A DNA stretch of 64,000 nt from Lactovum sp047974165. GTDB lineage: Bacteria > Bacillota > Bacilli > Lactobacillales > Streptococcaceae. This document shows positions 8,833 through 18,505 of the stretch, in pieces (the first letter of the stretch is position 1; every line of letters starts with the position of its first letter). The notes under the pieces are model-generated. The model was not told where the DNA came from and searched no databases. It saw only the letters and a program-made list of their open reading frames with translations. Both the position numbers and the translations under genes were made by a program. The stretch is from assembly GCA_047974165.1 (NCBI GenBank), contig JBKECB010000070.1, forward strand, positions 7,322 to 71,321, written 5' to 3'.

Positions 8833-8861
8833 TATAAATTTTAGCTTAGTCTAAATTTATA
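8833..8861 (-). terminator. Weak terminator-like hairpin at the end of araA
   Basis: An 11-bp stem with one bulge overlaps the araA stop codon (8833-8844 with 8851-8861). The T-run is poor, so some readthrough from araBDA into the importer operon is likely. Confidence 0.4.
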
Positions 8862-10261
8862 AACGTTAATCCAAATAATTGACATAGATCTTTAATTTGT
8901 TCTGTGTCTACTTTAAACGAAAGAACGGTATGATGTCCACCACCTGCTCTCATCCATGCTTGTGCTCCTTCTTTCAATCCCATTTTAGGTGTCCAAAGTT
9001 GTTTTGCAACAGGTAAGAATGGTGTTTCAGCTTCAGGTTTATTTCCTGATACTTCATAAGAAATCAATCTGAATTCGTCACCATAATCTGCCATTGTAAA
9101 GTTAACTCCTTCAGCTACTTTACCTGTAAAGACAAGACGGGCTGGATCCTCTTTTCCACCAATACCTAAAGGATGAACCTCTACACGTGGCTTATCTGAG
9201 CTAATTGATGGATCTACCTCAAGCATATGAGAGCCTAAGATTGCTTCATGACCCTTACGCAAGTCTAAGGTGTAGTCTTCCATGAAAATTGTATCTTCAT
9301 TATGAGCCATAATCTTGAAAAGACGAGTTAAAGCTGCTGTTTTCCAATCTCCTTCACCGGCAAATCCATAACCTTCAGCCATCAGCATTTGAGCAGCTAA
9401 TCCTGGTAATTGCTCTAGACCTTCTAAATCTTCAAAGTTTGTGGTAAATGCAGTGTAGCCTTTATCATCCATAAATCTCTTAATTCCAAAATACTCACGA
9501 AGCTGGTACTTTACATTATGTTCAAATTTTTCTGAACTATTTTGTCCAATAACAAAGTCATACTTATCTTGTAAGTCTGTATACAGCTGATCAATTTCAG
9601 CTTCTGTCACTTCATTTACATACTTTAATAAATCGCCAACTCCCCAGTAATCTACGGTCCAGCCAAACTTAATTTGAGCTTCAATCTTATCACCATCTGT
9701 CACTGCAACATGGCGCATCTTATCTGCAAAGGACACTACTTTTAACTTATAAGATTCTGTATAAGCTACTGCAACATCCATCCATTTCCCAACTTCTTTT
9801 TGAACTTCCTCATCTTCCCAATGACCAAAAATAATTTTATTATTTTTCTTTAATCGGGCATTAATAAATGCATATTCACGATCTCCATGTGCAGATTGAT
9901 TCGTATTCATATAATTAAAGTCAATCGTATCATAAGGAATATGATCTAAAAATTGAGTGGCTAAATGAAGTAATGGCTTTGTTAAAAGCTGTGTTCCACG
10001 AATCCAGTTTTTTGCTGGTGAAAAGGTATGCATCCAAGTAACTACTCCAGCTACCTTATCGTTAAAACTTGCCTCTTTTAATGCCTCAGTAATTGTTTCA
10101 GCACTAACAGCAATCGTTTTAAATACAATAGGATAAGGAAGTGAATCTGATGCATTCATTTTATCCACAATAAGTCGAGAGTTTTTCTCAACTTCAGCTA
10201 ATGTTTCAGGGCCATAAAGATTTTGTGAACCTGTTACAAACCAAAATTCTTTTTCTAACAT
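8846..10261 (-). CDS. araA: L-arabinose isomerase
   Basis: 471 residues, the usual AraA length. Isomerises L-arabinose to L-ribulose; Mn-dependent and cytoplasmic. The start LEKEFWFVTGSQNLYGPETL, the VTWMHTFSPAKNWI block near residue 80 and the GEGDWKTAALTR motif near residue 300 are family signatures. It is the last gene of araB-araD-araA, 13 nt after araD with a GGAG site. Product goes to AraB and then AraD. Confidence 0.97.
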   Translation of the reverse strand: MLEKEFWFVTGSQNLYGPETLAEVEKNSRLIVDKMNASDSLPYPIVFKTIAVSAETITEALKEASFNDKVAGVVTWMHTFSPAKNWIRGTQLLTKPLLHLATQFLDHIPYDTIDFNYMNTNQSAHGDREYAFINARLKKNNKIIFGHWEDEEVQKEVGKWMDVAVAYTESYKLKVVSFADKMRHVAVTDGDKIEAQIKFGWTVDYWGVGDLLKYVNEVTEAEIDQLYTDLQDKYDFVIGQNSSEKFEHNVKYQLREYFGIKRFMDDKGYTAFTTNFEDLEGLEQLPGLAAQMLMAEGYGFAGEGDWKTAALTRLFKIMAHNEDTIFMEDYTLDLRKGHEAILGSHMLEVDPSISSDKPRVEVHPLGIGGKEDPARLVFTGKVAEGVNFTMADYGDEFRLISYEVSGNKPEAETPFLPVAKQLWTPKMGLKEGAQAWMRAGGGHHTVLSFKVDTEQIKDLCQLFGLTFINLD

Positions 10262-10274
10262 TTATAATCTCCTT

Positions 10275-10976
10275 TTACTTTTCTTTTTGTCCATAGTAAG
10301 CATCTTCTCCATGCTTTCTAAGATAATGCTTATCTAGTACTGATTGAGGTAACTCTGTTGCATAGCTATTGATTTGTCGAGAGAGGATATTCATTTTACA
10401 AACTTCTTCAAGAACAACAGCATGATAGATTGCTGATTTCATATCCTTGCCCCAAGTAAAGGGTCCATGACCATGAAGAAGAACAGCAGGGACATCCAAA
10501 ATTCCAATCTCACGTTCCTTAAAAGTTTCAACGACCAGCTTTCCTGTTTCATGCTCATATCCTGCATCAATTTCTTCTTGAGTAAGGTAGCGTGTACAAG
10601 GAACTGGACCATAAAAGGTATCTGCATGAGTTGTATTCATTGCCACAACGTCCACACCTGAGCCTGCCCAAGCAGTCGCCCAAGTCGAGTGCGTATGAAC
10701 AATCGCTCCTAACTCTGGATAATTTTTATAAAGAACTGCATGACTTGGAGTATCTGATGAGGGATTATAATCCCCTTCAATAATATTATTATCCAAGTCA
10801 ACCACGACCATATCTGAAGCTTTCATATCATCATAACTTACACCACTTGGCTTAATCACAAAGTAACCTGTCTCTGGATCAAAGGCTGAGACATTTCCCC
10901 AGGTAAATTTTACAAGTCCATGTTTTGGTAATTCTAAATTTGCTTGTAAAACCTCTTCTTTTAATTGCTCTAGCAT
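10275..10976 (-). CDS. araD: L-ribulose-5-phosphate 4-epimerase
   Basis: 233-residue class II aldolase-fold epimerase giving D-xylulose 5-phosphate. Zinc ligands are seen in HTHSTWATAW (about residues 95-104) and LLHGHGPFTWG (about 166-176). KFTWGNVSAFD and KPSGVSYDD form the substrate pocket. It starts 3 nt after araB and precedes araA, so the three are one operon. Confidence 0.96.
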   Translation of the reverse strand: MLEQLKEEVLQANLELPKHGLVKFTWGNVSAFDPETGYFVIKPSGVSYDDMKASDMVVVDLDNNIIEGDYNPSSDTPSHAVLYKNYPELGAIVHTHSTWATAWAGSGVDVVAMNTTHADTFYGPVPCTRYLTQEEIDAGYEHETGKLVVETFKEREIGILDVPAVLLHGHGPFTWGKDMKSAIYHAVVLEEVCKMNILSRQINSYATELPQSVLDKHYLRKHGEDAYYGQKEK

Positions 10977-10979
10977 TAA

Positions 10980-12569
10980 TTATTCCTCTTTCCATACCTC
11001 AACTGCTTTAGATTCAATTTCCAATCCATTTACATAACGTTGAGCAAATAAAGCATAACCTTCCATTTCCTCTTGTGTTGCATGAATTGTTAAAGTTCTA
11101 ATTTCATTAAATACTTTTTTCTTTAAGAAATCTTGAAGATTACTCTCTCCACTTACTTGAAAGGCCGCTAATACTGCCATTCCCCAAGCTCCACCTTCAG
11201 AGGCTGTATCCATAACTGTTATTGGGATTTCTAAAGCTGAAGAAAGTATTTTTTGTCCCACTTCCGGAGTTGTAAACAAACCTCCATGACCAATCAAACT
11301 CTCGATTTCAACATTTTCTTTCTTGAGGATATCCATCCCTATACGAACAGCTGCAAAGGCTGTTGCAATATGTACGTACATAAAGTTTGCCAGATTAAAA
11401 TTACTGTTTGCTTGCCTGACAAATAAAGGACGTCCTTCACTAATTTTCGTAATATTTTCACCTGAGAGATAGCCATAAGAAAGTAAGTTACCACTGTCCT
11501 TATCTGCTTCCAAAGCTTTTTCAAAGAGAAGAGAGAAAATTTCTCCTCTATCTTTTTCAATTCCTAAAGCTTGTGTATACTCCTCAAAGATTTTTATCCA
11601 GGCATTAATATCTGAAGAACAGTTATTAACATGAACCATAGCTACCAAATCACCTAAAGGTGTCGTCACTAAATCTATTTCTGGATAAACATTTTTTAAC
11701 TTTTTATCCATTACAAGCATAGCGAAAGCTGAAGTACCAACTGAGATATTACCTGTACGAGGATCTATACTATTTGTTGCAATCATCCCCGTCCCAGCAT
11801 CACCTTCGGCAGGGCAAAGTGGAATTCCTGCTTTCAAATCACCAATTGGGTCTAAAAGTTTCGCTCCAAATTCTGTTAAGTTTCCTGCATTTTCACCTGC
11901 AAGAAGAACTTTTGGTAGAATATTTTCTAAAGAAATAGAATTTCCCATCTCTTTTTTAAATAAGCGAAGCATTTCTTTATCATAGTGCTTACTTTCAATA
12001 TCGATGGGGAACATACCTGAGGCATCACCAATCCCTAGAGACTTCTCTCCTGTAAGTTGCCAATGAACATAACCTGCTAGAGTTGTCAAGTAACTAATCT
12101 GAGAAATATGTTCTTCCTGATCTAGCATTGCCTGATAAAGATGAGCAATACTCCAACGTTCTGGAATATTATATTGAAAGAGTTGGGTCAATTTTTCAGC
12201 TGCTTCTGACGTTGTCGCATTACGCCAAGTCCTAAAAGGAACGAGAAGTTCATCTGACTTATCAAATACCATATAGCCATGCATCATCGCACTAAAGCCA
12301 ATTGATCCGACACTTTCTAAAAGAAAGGAATATTTTTCTTGAAGCTCTTCTTTCAACTGACGATAGCTCATCTGTAAACCTGTCCAGACATCCTCTAAAG
12401 AATAAGTCCAAAAACCATTTTCCAGTTTATTTTCCCACTCATAACTTCCTGTGGCGATTGTTTTAAAATCTGAACCAATCAAGACAGATTTAATCCGAGT
12501 AGACCCTAATTCAATCCCCAGAAATGTTTGATTGTTTTTTAAACTTAAAATAATTTCTTCTTTTTTCAT
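10980..12569 (-). CDS. araB: Ribulokinase-like FGGY carbohydrate kinase
   Basis: 529 residues. N-terminal ATPase motif GIELGSTRIKSVLIG (about residues 18-32) and C-terminal FGGY motifs (LIGHGGLFTTPEVGQ). This is the divergent AraB-type kinase common in Firmicutes arabinose operons rather than the E. coli-type AraB. Position first in araBDA, just behind an AraR-like operator, makes L-ribulose the likely substrate. It starts with ATG at 12569 preceded by GAGG. Confidence 0.85.
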   Translation of the reverse strand: MKKEEIILSLKNNQTFLGIELGSTRIKSVLIGSDFKTIATGSYEWENKLENGFWTYSLEDVWTGLQMSYRQLKEELQEKYSFLLESVGSIGFSAMMHGYMVFDKSDELLVPFRTWRNATTSEAAEKLTQLFQYNIPERWSIAHLYQAMLDQEEHISQISYLTTLAGYVHWQLTGEKSLGIGDASGMFPIDIESKHYDKEMLRLFKKEMGNSISLENILPKVLLAGENAGNLTEFGAKLLDPIGDLKAGIPLCPAEGDAGTGMIATNSIDPRTGNISVGTSAFAMLVMDKKLKNVYPEIDLVTTPLGDLVAMVHVNNCSSDINAWIKIFEEYTQALGIEKDRGEIFSLLFEKALEADKDSGNLLSYGYLSGENITKISEGRPLFVRQANSNFNLANFMYVHIATAFAAVRIGMDILKKENVEIESLIGHGGLFTTPEVGQKILSSALEIPITVMDTASEGGAWGMAVLAAFQVSGESNLQDFLKKKVFNEIRTLTIHATQEEMEGYALFAQRYVNGLEIESKAVEVWKEE

Positions 12570-12586
12570 ACTTACCTCTGCCTCAT

Positions 12587-12600
12587 TTTAAACCGCTTAC
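12587..12600 (-). promoter_or_regulatory. cre-like site in the araB leader
   Basis: TGTAAGCGGTTTAA on the minus strand, one mismatch to the cre consensus. It lies between the -10 and the araB ribosome site, a roadblock position for CcpA. Confidence 0.6.
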
Positions 12601-12606
12601 AAGAAT

Positions 12607-12635
12607 AGTTTAACATAAAGGTACGTACCTGTCAA
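12607..12635 (-). promoter_or_regulatory. araBDA promoter with palindromic AraR-like operator in the spacer
   Basis: -35 TTGACA (12635-12630), 17-nt spacer, -10 TAAACT (12612-12607). The spacer contains the perfect 12-bp palindrome AGGTACGTACCT (12619-12630), whose GTACGTAC core is that of Bacillus AraR operators. A bound repressor would directly block RNA polymerase. Confidence 0.75.
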
Positions 12636-12708
12636 GAAAAAACTTCTATTTTTTTGAAAATGTCCGTATTAATTTATATAAAATAAAAAGTCAATCTAAG
12701 ACTGACTT

Positions 12709-13773
12709 TTAAATTTCTTTTACAGATGAGCGTTCTATAAGCTGAGGCTGGTAATTAATATTTTCTCCAATTATATTTTTTTCAATTGCATTAATAATCC
12801 AGTTTGCTGCACCAATCCCTAGCTCTTCTTTAGGATGTGCAAGGCTGGTGATTGACATCCCTCCCATCTGACTAAGATTTGAATTATCAACTGAAATAAT
12901 CGAGTAATCATCAGGTACACGATATTTTTTCTCAAAAAGTTTTTGACAAAGTACATTTGCAATCTGATCATTGTAGCAAAAAATTGCACTAATTTCTGGA
13001 TTTTTTTCTAGTTGAGCAAGAGCTTGGTCAATGATTAAATTTGATGTTTCTGTCGTATAAGTTAAGATATTACTTGATGAAATCCAGATATTATTTTTCT
13101 CACAAGCTTTCATAAATCCTTTCATCCGATACTTTCCTTGTAAGTCATCAATCTTTGTAATCAATAAAATATTCTGATGATTTTTCTTAATTAAATAATC
13201 TGTCGCCTGATAACCTACCTCTTGATCATCAAAACAAATATAGGGAATATCAAGTTCTTCATAGACAGCATTGATCATAACCATAGGAATATTCTGCTCT
13301 TTTAGATTTACATAAATGGCTAAGTTAGGGTTATAAAGATTGCTACGAGTTGGCTCTACAATTAAGCCGTCCACTCCAAAGTCTATCATTTTCTCAAGGC
13401 TCTTTTTTTCTCGTAGATAATCATTATTCGTGCTTGCTAAAAGTAGAGAATATCCTTTTTTACTCAATTCTTGTTCTATTCCACGAATAATAGAAGGAAA
13501 AATATAATCTGACATATAAGTTGTAATTACACCAATTGTTTTATGATTTGTTTTTTTTATAGTTAAAGCATTAACATAAGTTCCTGAGCCTTTTTCTTTA
13601 CGTAAAACTCCTTCATTTACTAATACATCTACTGCTGCACGTACCGTGTGACGGCTTACTGAGTAAATCTTTTGTAGTTGAGATTCTGTAGGAATTGCAG
13701 CATCTACTAAATATTCTTGAGATTGGATTTTTTGTCGGATTTCATCTGCAATTTCTTGATATTTTGCCTTCAC
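12709..13773 (-). CDS. araR: AraR-type arabinose repressor (GntR HTH + LacI-type sensor)
   Basis: 354 residues. N-terminal GntR winged helix (about 1-70; AIPTESQLQKIYSVSRHTVR) fused to a periplasmic-binding-like sugar sensor (about 75-350; IGVITTYMSDYIFPSIIRGI), the architecture of Bacillus AraR. Starts at GTG (13773) with AAAAGGAG upstream. Lying directly upstream of araBDA in the same direction, it would release the operator at 12619-12630 when arabinose binds. A TATAAT box lies upstream. Confidence 0.9.
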   Translation of the reverse strand: MKAKYQEIADEIRQKIQSQEYLVDAAIPTESQLQKIYSVSRHTVRAAVDVLVNEGVLRKEKGSGTYVNALTIKKTNHKTIGVITTYMSDYIFPSIIRGIEQELSKKGYSLLLASTNNDYLREKKSLEKMIDFGVDGLIVEPTRSNLYNPNLAIYVNLKEQNIPMVMINAVYEELDIPYICFDDQEVGYQATDYLIKKNHQNILLITKIDDLQGKYRMKGFMKACEKNNIWISSSNILTYTTETSNLIIDQALAQLEKNPEISAIFCYNDQIANVLCQKLFEKKYRVPDDYSIISVDNSNLSQMGGMSITSLAHPKEELGIGAANWIINAIEKNIIGENINYQPQLIERSSVKEI

Positions 13774-13817
13774 CTGTACACTCCTTTTATTTTTCTATTT
13801 TATTTATTATAACTTAA

Positions 13818-13853
13818 TAAAAAAATATTTCCATATAAAAAGAAATATTTTTT
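13818..13853 (-). terminator. Terminator of galMKT
   Basis: 12-bp AT-rich stem (13820-13831 with 13842-13853) followed on the minus strand by T-rich sequence, 26 nt after the galT stop. It overlaps the upstream part of the araR promoter. Confidence 0.65.
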
Positions 13854-13878
13854 CTTGTAAATTTAAAGTCAAGTCTCT

Positions 13879-15366
13879 CTAAGCTTTACTATCATTGATA
13901 AAATCAATAAATTTTTGAAAAGAAATTTGTCCAGACTTATTATTTTTAAATGTCCCTGCATCCTCTAAGACTTGTAAAAAAACAGAACCTACTGCTTGTC
14001 TCAATTTTTCTCTAACATTTTCAGCTGTAAATTCTTGAGTTTTTGCTAAGTCTTCAGCCCAAGCTTGATGTATTGCAGCCATTTTATGCTCTTCCTTTAA
14101 TAAAAATTTTTCGACCTCAGCCAGCTCTTTTTCTAAACGAGCAGGTAGAATAGCAAGTCCCATAACTTCTATCAGGCCAATATTTTCTTTTTTAATATGA
14201 TGCAAGTTTGGATGGGGGTGGAAAATACCATCAGGATAAGTATCACTCACATTATTATCTCTTAAAACTAAGTCCAACTCATAGTTAATTCCAGACTTAC
14301 GTGCAATCGGTGTGATAGTATGATGTTCTGTCCCATCCATACCTTTAGCTCGAATCTCTAAGCTTTCGTCATTATATAGTTTCCACTTTTCATGGATTTT
14401 ATTTGCAGCTGCTAGGAGCTGTGACTTATCAGATGAAGTCAAGCGGAAGACAGACATTGGCCAATCTACAATATTTGATTTTACTTCTGGAAAGCCAAGC
14501 AAATCAAAGGATTTTCTATTTCTTGCCTTCGCCATTGGAAAGTCATGACGTCCTGCCTGATAATGATCGTGAGATAAGATTGAGCCTCCAACAATTGGCA
14601 AATCTGCATTAGAACCAATCATATAATGCGGAAATATATCTAAAAAATCAAGTAAATTTTTAAAAGTCCTTTGATTAATTTTCATCGGTTGATGATATTT
14701 ATGAAGGAGGATAGAATGTTCATTATAATAAGCATAGGGAGAATATTGAAAAGCCCAATCCTCATTATTTAACGAAAGACGAATCAAGCGATGATTTGAT
14801 CGTGCTGCCTTCTTTCCTCCGCCATATAAGCCTTCATTTTCTGTACATAAGACACAGGAAGGATAGTTAGAAGCCGGAAGTAGCTTTTCAGATGCAATTA
14901 CTTTGGGGTCTTTTTCTGGCTTTGAGAGATTGATGGTAATCTCTAAATCAGCATAAGAGCTTTCATAAATGAAGTGAATATTTTTTGATATCGCAGTCTG
15001 CTTTACCTGATCAACTTCTATTGCCAGCTGATAAAAATAGTCTGTCGCCTGATGAGCCGATGTCTTATACTTTTCCCAAAATATCTGATTAAGCCGTGAA
15101 GGTAAGGGGCAAATAAAGTCCATCAAAGCTGCTTGATAGCCTTCAAAATTCTCGTCAGTTAATCTACCTGTTCCACGCGCAATGTCTAATAATTCAGAAA
15201 CCAAGTCTTGAGTTTCTAAATCAGAAATCGCCTCGACTTCTGTAAAACTTGTAAGTCCTAAAAAATGCAAAAGTTGATTCCGATGGTAAATGACATCCTC
15301 TATTTGAATTCGCTGATTTTTTAAGGCAAGTTCTATAAAGCTTTGAATGACCTGATTTTTATTCAT
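13879..15366 (-). CDS. galT: Galactose-1-phosphate uridylyltransferase (class II)
   Basis: 495 residues, the class II GalT length found in lactic acid bacteria. Exchanges galactose 1-phosphate and UDP-glucose in the Leloir pathway. Blocks such as NYPSCVLCTENEGLYGG (about residues 165-182), the SHDHYQAGRHDFPMA histidine motif (about 267-281) and YPDGIFHPHPNLHHIKKENIG near residue 380 are family features. It starts 6 nt after galK; third gene of galMKT. galE is not in this window. Confidence 0.95.
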   Translation of the reverse strand: MNKNQVIQSFIELALKNQRIQIEDVIYHRNQLLHFLGLTSFTEVEAISDLETQDLVSELLDIARGTGRLTDENFEGYQAALMDFICPLPSRLNQIFWEKYKTSAHQATDYFYQLAIEVDQVKQTAISKNIHFIYESSYADLEITINLSKPEKDPKVIASEKLLPASNYPSCVLCTENEGLYGGGKKAARSNHRLIRLSLNNEDWAFQYSPYAYYNEHSILLHKYHQPMKINQRTFKNLLDFLDIFPHYMIGSNADLPIVGGSILSHDHYQAGRHDFPMAKARNRKSFDLLGFPEVKSNIVDWPMSVFRLTSSDKSQLLAAANKIHEKWKLYNDESLEIRAKGMDGTEHHTITPIARKSGINYELDLVLRDNNVSDTYPDGIFHPHPNLHHIKKENIGLIEVMGLAILPARLEKELAEVEKFLLKEEHKMAAIHQAWAEDLAKTQEFTAENVREKLRQAVGSVFLQVLEDAGTFKNNKSGQISFQKFIDFINDSKA

Positions 15367-15372
15367 ATTAAT

Positions 15373-16566
15373 TTATTTCATTTCTAATTTTCTTGCTCCA
15401 GCACCTATTTCAGCCAGATAAAATTCTGCAGGATAGCCGACTACTTTTTCATAAGCCTGACCTACATTTTTTATAAAGCTGTCAATAGAGTCTGAAGAAA
15501 CTAAAGCTATCGCGCAGCCACCAAATCCCGCTCCCGTCATTCGTGCTCCTAAAACTTTATCTTGAGCTTGTGCCTGTTCAACTAATGTATCTAACTCCAA
15601 ACCTGTTACCTCATAATCTTCTTTCAAAGAAGTATGAGAATCATTGAGCATCTGTCCAAAGGCTTTTAAATCTCCTGAAACAAAGGCTTCCTTCGCTAAT
15701 TTTGTTCTATTATTCTCATAGACAGCATGTCTTGCTCGCTTAATTAATGTTTCATCTTTGAGTAAGCTCATATTTTGATCAAAGACTTCATTTGATAGTT
15801 CTGCTAAAGTTTGAATATCTAACTTTTCTTGTAATCTCTTGAGAGCTTTTCTTGTTTCAGAAAAGCGCTCATTATACTTTGATTCTGTCAAGGCTCGAGA
15901 TTTTTTAGTATTCATAATCACAATCTTATAATCCCCAAGTTCACAAGGAATCATCTCATATTCTAAGTTATTACAGTCAAGTAAGATTGCTTTATTTTCT
16001 TCTCCAAATCCAATCGCAAACTGATCTAAAATTCCTGAGTTAACATTAATAAAGTCATTTTCTACCTTTTGCCCCAACTTCACAAGCTCCAAACGTGAGA
16101 GATTCAAAGAAAATAAATCATCTAAGACAACCGCTGACAAAAGCTCTAGAGACGCTGATGATGACAAGCCTGAGGCAGTTGGGATTTTACCTTCTACAAG
16201 AAGTTCAAATCCTTGATTAATTAACCAACCTGCTTCTTTTAACATAACAAGCATTCCCTTAACATAATTAACCCAAGCTCCTTCTTCTTTAGAGTTTATC
16301 TCTGAAAGATCAAAGTCATAAACCCCTTGATCTGAGAAGTTCGTTGAATAAAGGCGAATCTTTGTATCCTCTCTCAAGCGTGCGAGGCCAGTTGTCCCAA
16401 TTGTAATACTTGCCGGGAAAACATAACCTCCATTATAATCTGTATGCTCACCGATTAAATTGACACGACCTGGACTAAAATAATAAGAAATTTGCCCCCC
16501 TTCTCCAAAAAGTTGAATAAACTTCTCTTTTAACTTTAAAAGATCTGACTGTTTCTCTGTATTCAC
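15373..16566 (-). CDS. galK: Galactokinase
   Basis: 397-residue GHMP kinase making galactose 1-phosphate. Signature GRVNLIGEHTDYNGGYVFP (about residues 28-46), ATP loop PTASGLSSSASLE (about 129-141) and third motif GARMTGAGFGGCAIAL (about 341-356) are all present. It sits 2 nt after galM and 6 nt before galT, so translation is likely coupled. Normal length, no oddity seen. Confidence 0.97.
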   Translation of the reverse strand: MNTEKQSDLLKLKEKFIQLFGEGGQISYYFSPGRVNLIGEHTDYNGGYVFPASITIGTTGLARLREDTKIRLYSTNFSDQGVYDFDLSEINSKEEGAWVNYVKGMLVMLKEAGWLINQGFELLVEGKIPTASGLSSSASLELLSAVVLDDLFSLNLSRLELVKLGQKVENDFINVNSGILDQFAIGFGEENKAILLDCNNLEYEMIPCELGDYKIVIMNTKKSRALTESKYNERFSETRKALKRLQEKLDIQTLAELSNEVFDQNMSLLKDETLIKRARHAVYENNRTKLAKEAFVSGDLKAFGQMLNDSHTSLKEDYEVTGLELDTLVEQAQAQDKVLGARMTGAGFGGCAIALVSSDSIDSFIKNVGQAYEKVVGYPAEFYLAEIGAGARKLEMK

Positions 16567-16568
16567 TC

Positions 16569-17576
16569 TTATTCTCCTATTTTTACTTGATAGATTGTTC
16601 TCGATTGATATTTTTCTCCAGCCTTTAGAGAAATATCTCCTAATTCTGGATTACTCTCCGCTCCTGGTGCAACTTGACTTTCAAAGGTAATTGATTTATG
16701 ACTTTCTTGTTCTAAAATATCAACTCCTTTAAAATTAGCTGTAAAAATAACTAAAGAAGGACGGTCTGTTTTTACTCGTAAACTCAAATCATCAAGAGAT
16801 AAAGTGGCTTGTGTCTTTTCTAAGCTTACCTCATCTAATAAAAAGGGATGATCCAAGCCATCAAAATTAAGTAACTCTGATTCTTGGCTTTCAAATATCT
16901 TAGAAAGTAACTTTGCTGATTGGAAATCAAAGTCAGTTCCAGTTACCTCCTTTATCTGCCCATCTACTTTCTCTTCATTTTTTAATGACAGATAGCGAGA
17001 GGCTGACATTTCTAAGAAATGATTAGAAATATCCTCCTTTTTTGATTGATTAAGATTAAAGTAGACATGATTAGTTGGGTTAAAGCTGGTATCTTGATCT
17101 GACAGAGCTTCATAATCTATCGTCCAATTATCCTCATCATCATAGCTATAAGTTACTTTCACCTCTAACTTCCCTGGAAACCCATTTTCCATATGATTAG
17201 AAATAAGAGAAAAAGTAACACTGGCAGAGGTTTCTGACTCAAAACTTTCAAACCTCCAAAGTTTTGTCTCAAAACTTTCTTCTCCCCCATGAAGTGTCTG
17301 TTCACCTTCATTTTTTTGAAGATTAAATTCTTGATTATTTATCTTTAAATATGCTGCCTTTATGCGGCCTGCAACTCTACCAATCGTTGCTCCACAATAA
17401 GGGTCTTTTTCTAAATATTCCCTAGCTGTCTTATAAGAACGAAGAATATTTCTACCTGTAACTTCCCAAGCAACCACACGTGCACCAAGGTTACTAAAAC
17501 TAATACTATTTCCTTTTTGATTTGTAAGACAAATCAATGTTGCACCTAATCCAAACTCTTCTTTTGTTATTTTCAT
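16569..17576 (-). CDS. galM: Aldose 1-epimerase (galactose mutarotase)
   Basis: 335 residues. Interconverts the alpha and beta anomers of galactose so that GalK can act. GATIGRVAGRI and the TNHVYFNL motif around residue 182 (catalytic His) are family marks; the catalytic Glu is expected in the SQVAPGAESNP region near residue 307. First gene of the operon. A TATAAT box lies about 30 nt upstream of the ATG. No clear cre was found. Confidence 0.93.
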   Translation of the reverse strand: MKITKEEFGLGATLICLTNQKGNSISFSNLGARVVAWEVTGRNILRSYKTAREYLEKDPYCGATIGRVAGRIKAAYLKINNQEFNLQKNEGEQTLHGGEESFETKLWRFESFESETSASVTFSLISNHMENGFPGKLEVKVTYSYDDEDNWTIDYEALSDQDTSFNPTNHVYFNLNQSKKEDISNHFLEMSASRYLSLKNEEKVDGQIKEVTGTDFDFQSAKLLSKIFESQESELLNFDGLDHPFLLDEVSLEKTQATLSLDDLSLRVKTDRPSLVIFTANFKGVDILEQESHKSITFESQVAPGAESNPELGDISLKAGEKYQSRTIYQVKIGE

Positions 17577-17680
17577 ATTATTTTCCTTTCTAAACTTTTT
17601 TCATTATAACTATCTTAACATGAGAGCAAATGAAAATTTTACCTATTTTATCTTGAGGATAAAAAACCTTTCCTAAAAAG

Positions 17681-18442
17681 CTAACTTTTATTAATCTTAA
17701 ATTTTTTCATCTGAGCCTTTTTATAAATGGAGTAAGCATCAAACAAGACACGAACTAATATATAAAGAGGTAAGCGACTATGAACATCTAACTCAAAATA
17801 ACTGACTTCCAACTTACTCTTATAACCAGAAATTGAAAGGTCTACCATTTGTGATAGGCGTGAGTTTACAGAGGCTGTAATTGCTAACGTTTTTGCCTGT
17901 TTTAGCTTTACCTTTTCTACTGAGTCCAGCATTTCTTGTCGTTCTCCTTGAAGAGAGAGTATGACAAGTAAGGTTGATTCATTGACAGACTTCGCATAAT
18001 AAGCCATCTCTTCACGCTCACTATAAAGGCGAACATGTTTATGCCAAAGATGCAGTTTTCTCTTCATTTCATCTGCCACATTGACAGACAATCCACTGGC
18101 AAATATAATGATCTCCTCTGCCTTATCCATCAGCTCCACCGCTTCTTCAATCGACTTTGCTGAAATTCCATTGATTGTCTTTAAAAGCTCTTCCTCATTC
18201 TTTGAAATTGCTGCCTGTACCTCAGAAGAAAACTCTGTCTTTTCATTCAAAGACTTTTCTTTCACAGAATAACGAAACTCTGTATATCCTGAAAAGCCTT
18301 TCTTTTGTAAAGTCCGTGTCACTGTTGAAATCGAGACATGTGCCAACTCAGCCAATTCCATAATAGACATCTCAGAAATAAGATGATAGTTATCCTGTAT
18401 CACCTGCCAAGTATAGCTTTCTGAATTTGATAATTCCCCCAT
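17681..18442 (-). CDS. RpiR-family transcriptional regulator (HTH + SIS)
   Basis: 253 residues. N-terminal HTH_6 (about 1-75; MSIMELAELAHVSISTVTRT) and a C-terminal SIS sugar-phosphate-binding domain (about 105-235; EIIIFASGLSVNVADEMKRK). Such proteins sense phosphosugars and control sugar genes. It is immediately upstream of galMKT but separated by a 104-nt gap with its own promoter, so control of gal genes is possible but not shown. A terminator precedes it, uncoupling it from the glycosyltransferase pair. Confidence 0.85.
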   Translation of the reverse strand: MGELSNSESYTWQVIQDNYHLISEMSIMELAELAHVSISTVTRTLQKKGFSGYTEFRYSVKEKSLNEKTEFSSEVQAAISKNEEELLKTINGISAKSIEEAVELMDKAEEIIIFASGLSVNVADEMKRKLHLWHKHVRLYSEREEMAYYAKSVNESTLLVILSLQGERQEMLDSVEKVKLKQAKTLAITASVNSRLSQMVDLSISGYKSKLEVSYFELDVHSRLPLYILVRVLFDAYSIYKKAQMKKFKINKS

Positions 18443-18464
18443 AATTTCTCCTTTCTTTTATCTT

Positions 18465-18495
18465 AAAAAAGACTATTCTTGATTGAATAATCTTT
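18465..18495 (-). terminator. Terminator of glycosyltransferase pair
   Basis: 11-bp stem (18468-18478 with 18485-18495), 6-nt loop and a T6 run on the minus strand, just after the GtfA-like stop. Confidence 0.75.
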
Positions 18496-18505
18496 CTTAT
18501 TTATT

